Shown here: in pieces, positions 1-6,069 of the stretch
Layout of the letters: each line of letters begins with the position of its first letter
How positions within the stretch are numbered: the first letter of the stretch is position 1
DNA from: Actinomycetota bacterium
GTDB lineage: Bacteria; Actinomycetota; Actinomycetes; S36-B12
Assembly: GCA_026392575.1 (NCBI GenBank)
Contig: JAPLBU010000340.1
Location: 2,996-12,936, forward strand
DNA: 9,941 nucleotides
Direction: 5' to 3'
Notes under the pieces: generated by a model
The model's database searches: none
Seen by the model: only the letters and a program-made list of their open reading frames with translations
Told to the model about the DNA's origin: nothing
Position numbers and translations under genes: made by a program

Positions 1-39
1 TATAGCGGCGCCAACGAGACCTACATGCCGGGCATGTAG
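1..39 (+). CDS. C-terminal tail of an upstream gene (partial; possibly a copper chaperone)
   Basis: Only the last 12 codons and a TAG stop (37-39) lie in the window, reading YSGANETYMPGM in the frame that enters from the left edge. The stop is 10 nt before the peroxidase start, so the two genes are probably co-transcribed. The tail is too short for a homology call. From context, Streptomyces encodes its Tat-exported Dyp peroxidase next to the copper chaperones ECuC (PCuAC family) and Sco, so one of these is a reasonable guess. The methionine-rich ending fits but does not prove it. The last codons also form an inverted repeat (20-40). Confidence 0.45.
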   Translation, partial: YSGANETYMPGM

Positions 40-40
40 G
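20..40 (+). promoter_or_regulatory. Perfect inverted repeat overlapping the upstream stop and the peroxidase ribosome binding site
   Basis: A 10-nt arm (cctacatgcc) and its exact reverse complement (ggcatgtagg) are separated by a single G at 30. The right arm contains the upstream TAG stop (37-39) and the first part of the Shine-Dalgarno AGGGA (38-42) that serves the ATG at 50. Folded in RNA, with a few central bases opened to make a loop, the stem would hide part of that site. A ribosome finishing the upstream gene would melt it. This suggests translational coupling. There is no U-run after it, so a simple terminator is unlikely. Confidence 0.5.
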
Positions 41-49
41 GATCAGACG

Positions 50-1279
50 ATGACAAACAGCACCGGTCTGACCAGACGCGGCGTGTTGGCCGCCGGTGGC
101 GCCGCAATTCTCGGCGCCGCCGGCGGGTATGCCGTCGGAATTCGGCAAGGCGACCCGGCAGCACCCGTGGCTACCCCCGTCGCAGCACCGACGGCCACCA
201 GCGCGCCCACGGCCACGACGACCCTCATCCCGTTCCACGGCGAGCATCAGGCGGGTGTCGAGACGGAGCTCGCGCTCTTCCAGACATTCGTCGGACTCGA
301 CCTGCTCGAGCCGTCCCGCGAGGCAGCGGCTGCCGTCATGGCCCTCGTGACCGACGATGCCGCACGACTCACGCGCGGCGAACCGGCACTCGGCGATCCC
401 CAACCCGACCTCGCCCTCAATGCGGACATGCTCACCATCTCCGTCGGGCTGGGGCACAGCCTGTTCGAGCGCACGGGCCTCAGCGATCAGGTGCCGGCCT
501 GGTTCCCGCAGATCCCGGCCTTCACGACCGACAGCATCGAAGGCGGCTGGGCAGGAACGGACCTGCTCCTGCAGGTGGGTGCCAATGACCCCGTCGCACT
601 GAGCCACACCCTGCGCCTGCTCACAAAGGACCTGTCCACGCTGACGCGGGTGCGTTGGACGCAGCCGGGCTTCCGGTCGTCCGCTCCGGGGTCGATGGGC
701 GTCGCCGCGCGCCGCAACCTGATGGGACAGGTCGAGGGAACCCACTTCCCACAAGCCGGGACGCCAGAGTTCGCGACGGTCGTCTGGGCCGACGACGGAC
801 CCGACTGGGCGGTCGGTGGCACGGTCCTGGTGCTGCGACGGATTCGCATGCTGATGGATCGATGGGACCGACTCGACCGACCCGTGCAGGAGACGGTCAT
901 GGGCCGGAACATGACCGACGGCGAACTCCTCGGCGCCGACCAGTCGGACGCGAGCCCGTTCGATGCCGTCGATGCCAACGGCTTGCCCGTCATCCCGGCG
1001 GACGCGCACGTTCGCATCGGCCGCGCCGACACGCTCGACGGCGTCATCATGCGTCGGCCGTACAACTACGACGCCGGTGTTCAGGGGCATACGAGCGACG
1101 TGGGCCTTCTCTTCGCCGCGTACACGCGCGACCCGCGACGCTCGTTCATCCCGACACAGCAGCGACTGTCGGAGTCCGACTCCTTCCACCGGTGGATTAG
1201 CACGATCGGCTCGTCCACCTACGTTTTCCCGCGCGGCGTGAGCGAGGGCGAGACAATCGCACAAGGGCTGTTCGCGTGA
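50..1279 (+). CDS. Tat-exported Dyp-type (dye-decolorizing) heme peroxidase
   Basis: 409 aa. A twin-arginine signal (LTRRGVLAAGG, RR at 9-10) with a hydrophobic core to about residue 30 is followed by an Ala/Thr/Pro-rich linker (about 36-58), so the folded heme protein is probably exported by Tat. Family marks in order are FHGEHQAG (62-69), GLGHSLF (133-139), the distal motif GQVEG (226-230), the proximal heme ligand His320 in PADAHVR, the distal Arg in MRRPYNY (R335 or R336), and the C-terminal block VGLLFAAYTRD (351-361). The family motif is GxxDG. Here the catalytic Asp is Glu229 (GAG at 734-736), and the usual following VNP is HFP. Length and other motifs are normal. The start at 50 has AGGGA 7 nt upstream. 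It overlaps copC by 4 nt (GTGA), as expected for a copper/heme cassette like that of Streptomyces DtpA. EfeB of an iron-uptake system is the main alternative, but no EfeU/EfeO is visible. Confidence 0.9.
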   Translation: MTNSTGLTRRGVLAAGGAAILGAAGGYAVGIRQGDPAAPVATPVAAPTATSAPTATTTLIPFHGEHQAGVETELALFQTFVGLDLLEPSREAAAAVMALVTDDAARLTRGEPALGDPQPDLALNADMLTISVGLGHSLFERTGLSDQVPAWFPQIPAFTTDSIEGGWAGTDLLLQVGANDPVALSHTLRLLTKDLSTLTRVRWTQPGFRSSAPGSMGVAARRNLMGQVEGTHFPQAGTPEFATVVWADDGPDWAVGGTVLVLRRIRMLMDRWDRLDRPVQETVMGRNMTDGELLGADQSDASPFDAVDANGLPVIPADAHVRIGRADTLDGVIMRRPYNYDAGVQGHTSDVGLLFAAYTRDPRRSFIPTQQRLSESDSFHRWISTIGSSTYVFPRGVSEGETIAQGLFA

Positions 1280-1836
1280 CGCGGCTTCCCCGGCGACTCG
1301 TGGCCACGGCGATCGCCGCCTGCGCCACAGCGCTGCTGACTCTGGGCAGTGCCACGCCTGCCACCGCGCACAACAGCCAGATCGGTTCGTCACCCGACGC
1401 CGGCGCCATTCTGGATGCGGCACCCGCGAAGGTATCCGTCCGCTTCGACGCGGCACTGATGGACATCGGCGAGGCGTTGGTCGTGCGGGCAGCGGACGGG
1501 ACGATCGTCAGCACCGGGATCCCGACGATCAAGGGCAACGCCATCCGGACGGACATGCGCACGGACGTTCCGGCGGGCGAATACACCGTCGCCTACCGGA
1601 TCGTGAGCAAGGACGGGCACCCCGTCACAGCCACCTTCGCCTACACGTTGACCAGCGGATCGGTCACAGCATCTGCTGCCACGGCCCCCACGCCCCAATC
1701 GTCACCCGCCCCAGCTGCTGCGTCGGAAGATCCACCCACGACCCAGGGCGACGGCCCCGGCGTAGTGATCTACGTGCTGATCTCCGCTGCTCTGGCAGGA
1801 ACGGCGATCGCGCTCGTCGCTCGCAGCCGACGCTGA
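1276..1836 (+). CDS. copC: CopC-domain copper-binding protein with C-terminal membrane anchor
   Basis: 186 aa, GTG start at 1276 inside the GTGA overlap with the peroxidase stop. An N-terminal signal peptide (about 1-31) ends in ATPATA just before His32. In CopC proteins the mature N-terminal His is a Cu(II) ligand. The other family ligands appear as Asp113 and His115 in SKDGHPV. The CopC beta-barrel covers about 32-127, including the SSPDAG motif (38-43). A Pro/Ala/Ser linker (128-160) and one transmembrane helix (about 163-183) follow, ending in RSRR, which would face the cytoplasm. There is no fused CopD transporter domain. The protein is probably tethered on the outer face of the membrane, where it could supply or scavenge copper near the peroxidase. 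The family call is firm; the functional link to the peroxidase is inference from co-transcription. Confidence 0.88.
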   Translation: MTRLPRRLVATAIAACATALLTLGSATPATAHNSQIGSSPDAGAILDAAPAKVSVRFDAALMDIGEALVVRAADGTIVSTGIPTIKGNAIRTDMRTDVPAGEYTVAYRIVSKDGHPVTATFAYTLTSGSVTASAATAPTPQSSPAPAAASEDPPTTQGDGPGVVIYVLISAALAGTAIALVARSRR

Positions 1837-1865
1837 CGACCCTGCCGTCCGGAAGCACCGGGCGA

Positions 1866-1871
1866 TAGCCT
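1866..1871 (+). promoter_or_regulatory. Candidate -10 box (TAGCCT) for leaderless aroA
   Basis: TAGCCT fits the actinobacterial TAnnnT -10 pattern. It ends 4 nt before GTG 1876 and 7 nt before ATG 1879, so transcription could begin at the A of ATG 1879. No Shine-Dalgarno precedes either start, which agrees with leaderless translation. No convincing -35 box is seen. The CGATAG context is shared with the hisN upstream region. Confidence 0.4.
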
Positions 1872-1875
1872 TGCC

Positions 1876-3211
1876 GTGATGACAACAAACGAGAACGCGA
1901 CGACTGCCGACCTCTGGGCCGCCCCGATCGCTACGGCGCCGGTGGATGCCGCAGTCCGCGTGCCCGGGTCGAAGTCCGCCAGCAACCGCGCTCTCATTCG
2001 CCGCCCTCTCAGACGGACCCAGCACCATCAGCGGACTGCTCGACGCACGCGACACCCAGTTGATGATGGCTGGCCTTCGCCTGCTCGGCAATGAGGTGCA
2101 CATCGTCGATCGCGATTCGGTCGGCAATGTGACGGTCAACGTGATCCCGCACTTCATGCGAGGCCCTGCGAGTATCGACGTCGGTCTCGCGGGGACGGTC
2201 ATGCGCTTCCTGCCTCCACTCGCAGCGCTCGCGCACGGCGAGATCACCTTCGACGGCGACGCCCATGCACGCAAGCGTCCCATCGCGACGGTCATCGAGT
2301 CGCTCAAAGACCTCGGAGTGAAGATCTACGACCGCGGTACCGGACGCCTGCCCTTCATGATCGAGGCAACCGGTGAGGTCACGGGCGGCGAGGTCTGGGT
2401 CGACGCATCCAAGTCCAGCCAGTTCATCTCAGCACTCCTCTTGAGCGCAGCGCGCTTCAACGCGGGCGTCACCGTGCATCATGTCGGCGACCCGGTGCCG
2501 AGCATGCCGCACATCGACATGACGATCGCGATGCTGGCTGAGCACGGAATCATCGTCCGACGTGATGGTGACTCGGTCTGGCACGTGGACCCGCACGACA
2601 TCGTCGCAATCGACCGACGGATCGAGCCCGACCTGTCGAATGCCGGCCCATTCCTCGCGGCCGCCATGGTGGCCGGCGGCTCGGTCTCCATCGGCGACTG
2701 GCCCACCAGCACGACTCAGGCGGGCGATGCCCTCCGCGGGCTACTGGCCCGGATGGGCGCCGAGGTCACGTGGTCGGATGCCGGATTGACCGTCACCGGT
2801 ACTGGTGTGATCACCGGTATCGACGCCGACCTGTCGGAGGTCGGCGAGCTGGTCCCCACGATCGCCGCGCTCGCCGCACTCGCCGACTCCCCCAGCAGCC
2901 TTACTGGCATTGCCCACCTGCGAGGCCACGAGACCGACCGACTCGCGGCGCTGACGGCGGAGATCAACGGGCTCGGAGGTGACGTCGATGAGACCGCTGA
3001 CGGCCTCGCCATTCGTCCGAGCCCCCTGCATGGCGGCACCTTCCACACCTACGGAGACCACCGGATGGCAACTGCCGGCGCGATCATCGGCTTGAGCGTG
3101 GCCGGTGTCCAGGTGGAAGACATCGCCACGACGGGCAAGACCATGCCGGAGTTCCCCCGGCGCTGGCAGGACATGCTCGACGGCATCGACGGATCGGCCC
3201 CGACAGCGTGA
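1876..3211 (+). pseudogene. aroA: aroA, 3-phosphoshikimate 1-carboxyvinyltransferase (EPSP synthase), frameshifted
   Basis: EPSP synthase joins PEP to shikimate-3-phosphate in the chorismate pathway. The N-terminal piece starts at GTG 1876 or, better, ATG 1879 (leaderless) and carries the substrate-binding motif VPGSKSASNRAL, but runs in the wrong frame after Ile40 (codon 1996-1998). The rest is in the +1 frame from about 2000 to the TGA at 3211. It carries AALSDGPST, AGTVMRF (2189-2209), DGDAHARKRP, SKSSQF, EPDLSNAGPF, RGHETDRLAAL and HTYGDHRMA (3044-3070). Joined, the protein would be about 443 aa, the normal size, with no other gap. Loss of 2 nt near 1999 (for example TC from a CTCATTCTCGCC-like sequence) restores the usual NRALxLAALxDG spacing. 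Without repair, the downstream frame has only an internal ATG at 1946, which would drop the PGSKS motif. It may be a true pseudogene or a sequence error. The stop overlaps rsgA by GTGA. Confidence 0.9.
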
Positions 3212-4129
3212 CCCGCAAGCACCACCTCCTCGACGAGGACGACGTTCGTGTCCGTCCGGGTCGAGGCAAGTCACGGCCGCGTTCCAAAGAGCGACCCGAG
3301 CATGCCGAGGCGTTGAGCGGCACCGTCATGACGGTCGACCGCGGCCGGTTCACCGTCGAACTCGATGACGGCACCGGCATGTATGCGATGAAGGCGCGCG
3401 AACTGGGCCGCAAGGGCATCGTCGTCGGCGACCGCGTCGACATCGTCGGTGACGTGTCCGGCGACACGGATACACAGGGACGGATCGTCCACCGCAACGA
3501 TCCATCCTGAGCCGCGCACCGGACTCATCGACCGAGCCGTGGTGGCAGCGCTGGACGCCGGCATCGAGCCCCTGCTCATCCTGACCAAGACCGACCTGAA
3601 GCCGGCCGACGAACTCCTCGCGCTGTACGGCCCACTCGACCTGCCACTGTTCATGATCACGGGCAAGCGGGTTCCGGACGAGCTCCGCGCTGCTCTCGAG
3701 GGCGAGGCCACCGTCCTTGTCGGTCACTCCGGGGTAGGCAAGTCGACTCTCGTCAACAACCTCATCCCATCCGCCGAGCGCACGATCGGCCGAGTCAACA
3801 CGGTCACCGGGCGCGGGCGCCACACCTCGACGAGCGTCGTCGCCCTGCACCTGCCGACGGGCGGCATCATCATCGATACACCCGGCATCCGGTCCTTCGG
3901 CCTGGCGCATGTCGACGTGGGCCGCGTCATCCAAGCCTTCCCCGACCTGGGGGCCCTCACAGAGGGATGCCCCCGCGCGTGCTCGCACGACGAGCCCGAC
4001 TGCGCACTGAGCAACCTCGATGATCTCGACGCCGGTATCGACCGCACCAACCTGTCAACACGGATCGACTCGTTGCGGCGGCTCATCAGGAGCCGAAGTG
4101 CACCGGCCGAGGACGAGTCGGCCTTCTAG
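3208..4129 (+). pseudogene. rsgA: rsgA, small-subunit ribosome biogenesis GTPase, disrupted by two lesions
   Basis: RsgA is a circularly permuted GTPase acting late in 30S subunit maturation. The first piece (GTG 3208 to TGA 3510) encodes the N-terminal region and OB fold, with VDRGRF and AMKARELGRK. The second piece (in frame from about 3508 to TAG 4129) encodes the GTPase domain: G4 as TKTD (3584-3595), P-loop GHSGVGKS (3722-3745), VTGRGRHT, G3 as DTPG, and the zinc site C-x3-C-x-H-x4-C in GCPRACSHDEPDC. A short stretch in the third frame, PPQRSIL (3489-3509), matches the family segment after RIV. This points to two separate indels. The family block with VLRRTADD and VANADQL, about 33 residues, is missing. 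Without repair, the GTPase domain cannot be joined to the OB fold. The overlap with aroA (GTGA) and order aroA-rsgA-hisN match Streptomyces. Real decay and assembly error are both possible. Confidence 0.88.
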
Positions 4130-4608
4130 CCACCGATCGGCTGGGCCTTGCTCATGATCGGCTCCCACACGGCCTTGGCACCGGAGTCACCCACCCGGAA
4201 GGTCCAGTAGAGCGCGCCCACCGATGCAACGACGAGCACAATCGCGAGCAGGACCAGCCACATCGGGCGGGGCTTGTTCGCCGGGATGCCACGGTCGAAG
4301 AGCCAGAAGACGAGCACGAGCAGGAACAGGACCCCGGCGACGAGCGGCATGCGACTGCCGAGGTCGACGTGCGGCTGCGGACTGCCGACGTGCCGCGCAA
4401 GCTGCTCGCCCGACTCCTTGGCCACGACGCATGCACCTGCTGCGACGAACGCGACCAGCACGACGAGGGTGCCGAACCGTCGGGAGAAGCTGGGACGGAC
4501 GGCCATGAGGATCGCGCCGAGTGCCGTGAGCGGCACGAGGACGACGGCCGCATGCACGACGAGGGCATGGACCGGAATGCCGCCGATGGTGTCGAATAGC
4601 CCGCTCAC
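4126..4608 (-). CDS. DUF2231-type four-helix membrane protein
   Basis: 160 aa from GTG at 4608. Four hydrophobic helices at about 13-36, 45-63, 87-105 and 116-137 indicate an integral membrane protein. The opening, with IPVHALVVHAAVVLVPLTA, resembles the DUF2231 family (small membrane proteins of unknown function with conserved His near helix 1). His14, His19, His73 and His80 lie near membrane ends and could bind a metal or heme, but this is speculation. The gene lies antisense between rsgA and hisN, two genes grouped in Streptomyces. It has its own leaderless promoter and its TAG stop overlaps the rsgA TAG in a CTAG. The start is supported by a -10 box 6 nt upstream. Confidence is good for gene and family; function is unknown. 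Confidence 0.82.
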   Translation of the reverse strand: MSGLFDTIGGIPVHALVVHAAVVLVPLTALGAILMAVRPSFSRRFGTLVVLVAFVAAGACVVAKESGEQLARHVGSPQPHVDLGSRMPLVAGVLFLLVLVFWLFDRGIPANKPRPMWLVLLAIVLVVASVGALYWTFRVGDSGAKAVWEPIMSKAQPIGG

Positions 4609-4614
4609 GCCGCA

Positions 4615-4643
4615 ACTCTATGCACTGCGACGGCCTGGTTCAA
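4615..4643 (-). promoter_or_regulatory. Promoter of the DUF2231 gene: TTGAAC -17 nt- TAGAGT, leaderless
   Basis: On the minus strand a -35 box TTGAAC (4643-4638) is 17 nt from a -10 box TAGAGT (4620-4615), followed by 6 nt and then GTG at 4608. The spacing is ideal for a housekeeping sigma factor. The expected transcription start falls on or next to the start codon, and no Shine-Dalgarno is present. It lies back to back with the hisN promoter in the 72-nt intergenic region. Confidence 0.6.
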
Positions 4644-4668
4644 CGCCCATGCGCGCCTTCCAGCCCGA

Positions 4669-4674
4669 TAGGTT
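4669..4674 (+). promoter_or_regulatory. Candidate -10 box (TAGGTT) for leaderless hisN
   Basis: TAGGTT fits TAnnnT and is followed by 6 nt and then GTG 4681. This is the same geometry as the divergent promoter at 4615-4620 on the other strand, and the CGATAG context matches the one before aroA. No Shine-Dalgarno is seen, and no clear -35 box. Confidence 0.45.
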
Positions 4675-4680
4675 TCCTAC

Positions 4681-5472
4681 GTGACCGATGACCCGCTGAC
4701 AGCCGACCTCGACTTCGCCCTCGCCCTGGCCGATATAGCCGACGACCTCTCGATGGCGAGCTTCCGCTCCGTGGACCTCGTCGTCGAGACCAAGCCCGAT
4801 CTGTCGCCGGTTTCCGATGCGGACCGCGCTGTCGAGCAGGCGATCCGCGATGAGATCGCCCGCCAGCGGCCCGACGACTCGGTGCTCGGCGAGGAGTACG
4901 GCGAGGCGGGGGATGCCCGTCGCCGCTGGATCATCGATCCGATCGACGGCACCAAGAACTACGTTCGCGGTGTGCCAGTGTGGGCCACCCTCATTGCCCT
5001 GCTCGTCGATGACGACATCGTGGTCGGCGTCGTGTCCGCGCCGGCCCTGGCCCGCCGGTGGTGGGCTGCGACCGGCCACGGCGCCTTCGTCACCGACCCC
5101 GGCAGCAACGGTCCGCGGCGGCTGCAGGTGAGCGCTGTCGCCAGCCTTGCAGACGCCTCCTTCTCATTCTCCGACGCCATCGGCTGGGCCGAGCGCGGTG
5201 CGGGGCAGGGACTCACCGCACTCCTCGAGGGCACGTGGCGGCAGCGGGCCTATGGGGACTTCTGGTCGCACATGATGGTCGCCGAGGGGGTAGTGGACAT
5301 CGCCGCCGAGCCGCAGTTGGAGAGTTACGACATGGCGGCCCTCGTCCCGATCGTCGAGGAGGCTGGCGGGCGGCTCACCGCGTATGACGGCGGCTCCGCC
5401 ATCCGCGGCGGTTCAGCGCTGTCTACGAACGGAGCTCTCCACCCCGAGCTGCTGGACCTGCTGCGCACCTGA
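4681..5472 (+). CDS. hisN: Histidinol-phosphatase (inositol monophosphatase family, HisN type)
   Basis: 263 aa from GTG 4681. It is a metal-dependent phosphatase of the inositol monophosphatase fold. In actinobacteria this branch hydrolyses L-histidinol phosphate, the penultimate step of histidine synthesis. Metal-binding motifs are GEEYG (70-74), WIIDPIDGTKNY (83-94, with Asp86 and Asp89) and the C-terminal ESYDMAAL (214-221, Asp217). FVRGVPVWA-like and YGDFWSHM signatures (here NYVRGVPVWA, 93-102, and 191-198) are what separate HisN from general inositol phosphatases, as I recall the family. Length is typical and no gap is seen. Its place downstream of aroA-rsgA supports the call. A broader SuhB-type phosphatase is the alternative. 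Confidence 0.87.
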   Translation: MTDDPLTADLDFALALADIADDLSMASFRSVDLVVETKPDLSPVSDADRAVEQAIRDEIARQRPDDSVLGEEYGEAGDARRRWIIDPIDGTKNYVRGVPVWATLIALLVDDDIVVGVVSAPALARRWWAATGHGAFVTDPGSNGPRRLQVSAVASLADASFSFSDAIGWAERGAGQGLTALLEGTWRQRAYGDFWSHMMVAEGVVDIAAEPQLESYDMAALVPIVEEAGGRLTAYDGGSAIRGGSALSTNGALHPELLDLLRT

Positions 5473-5532
5473 TTTCTGCGCACTAGTGACATTTGGGACA
5501 GACCACGCCAGCATTGAGTCAACTCGCGCTGT

Positions 5533-5537
5533 GGAGG
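5533..5537 (+). promoter_or_regulatory. Strong Shine-Dalgarno deciding the CBS-protein start
   Basis: GGAGG lies 5 nt before ATG 5543. The frame is open upstream to 5384, but that part overlaps hisN and is compositionally out of frame, so 5543 is the true start. It contrasts with the leaderless starts of hisN and the DUF2231 gene. Confidence 0.75.
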
Positions 5538-5542
5538 TACCC

Positions 5543-5974
5543 ATGCAACTGTCCACGATCATCGCCGCCAAGGGCGGTTTCGTCGCCACGATCCAACCCG
5601 ATGCGACAGTCTCGGATCTTGTCGCGATGCTGTCCGAGCACGGGGTCGGCGCCATTGTGGTGTCGGTCGACGGCCGGAACATCGTCGGCATCGCCTCAGA
5701 GCGCGATGTCGTGCGCGCGATCTCGGTCGGTGTCGAGGCGCTGCAGCAGCCCGTGGCGTCGATCATGACCACGCATGTGTACTGCGCGCCGCCCGAGTCC
5801 CACATCGATGAGCTCATGCACATCATGACCGAGAAGCGCGTGCGACACATCCCCGTCACGGACCCCGACGGAGCACTCCTGGGCATCGTGAGCATCGGCG
5901 ATGTCGTCAAGTCGCGCCTCGGCGAACTCGAGGGCGAGCGCGCCGCGCTCCTGGAGTACATCACCCAGTCGTGA
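5543..5974 (+). CDS. Tandem CBS-domain protein
   Basis: 143 aa. Two CBS domains cover about 8-62 (IVGIASERDVVRAI, 47-60) and 74-126 (MTEKRVRHIPV, 95-105, and LLGIVSIGDVVKSRL, 112-126). A short acidic helix follows. Such stand-alone pairs form a Bateman module that usually binds adenine nucleotides and senses energy or redox state. Relatives include the hypoxic-response protein Hrp1 of Mycobacterium. No catalytic domain is attached, so the partner is unknown. The start at 5543 is set by GGAGG. The gene lies 70 nt after hisN, possibly in the same transcript, and is followed 2 nt later by the 5977-6045 inverted repeat. Confidence 0.87.
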   Translation: MQLSTIIAAKGGFVATIQPDATVSDLVAMLSEHGVGAIVVSVDGRNIVGIASERDVVRAISVGVEALQQPVASIMTTHVYCAPPESHIDELMHIMTEKRVRHIPVTDPDGALLGIVSIGDVVKSRLGELEGERAALLEYITQS

Positions 5975-5976
5975 GA

Positions 5977-6045
5977 CCCCGCCGGCCTTGAGGTTGGTGG
6001 CGGTTTTCGGGCTCGAAAACGCCACCAACCTCAAGGCGGACGGGG
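5977..6045. terminator. Very long inverted repeat between converging genes; likely bidirectional terminator
   Basis: The left arm 5985-6009 (begins gccttgaggttggtggc) pairs with 6014-6037 (ends gccaccaacctcaaggc) around the loop GGCT, with one bulged G at 6002/6003. This gives 24 pairs. After a 3x3 internal loop, CCCCG (5977-5981) pairs with CGGGG (6041-6045). It starts 2 nt after the CBS-gene stop and ends 24 nt before the P450 stop on the other strand. The loop-proximal part has runs TTTT/AAAA, but no external U-run exists. A terminator is the simplest role. The length is unusual, and a dispersed palindromic repeat is also possible. Confidence 0.7.
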
Positions 6046-6069
6046 TGGCTCCACAGCGGACCCGGTCCG

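Noticed and set aside
487..1065. 192-codon open frame on the minus strand inside the peroxidase gene
   Set aside because: Arg/Ser-rich translation with no motif; a mirror of a high-GC gene on the other strand that has clear Dyp motifs.
1990..2012. Programmed +1 frameshift in aroA
   Set aside because: No rare codon, stop codon or stimulatory structure at the switch, no known precedent for aroA, and the family spacing fits a 2-nt loss.
2790..2820. Repeated ACCGGT words in aroA
   Set aside because: Explained by the coded VTGTGVITG sequence with high-GC codons.
5461..5488. Direct repeat CTGCGCAC (5461 and 5476) and palindrome CACTAGTG (5481-5488) after hisN
   Set aside because: Short and isolated; too little to call a regulatory site or terminator.
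5384..5542. Longer N-terminus for the CBS protein, back to 5384
   Set aside because: It would overlap hisN out of frame with an unlikely Cys/Pro/Thr-rich sequence; GGAGG at 5533 marks ATG 5543 as the start.
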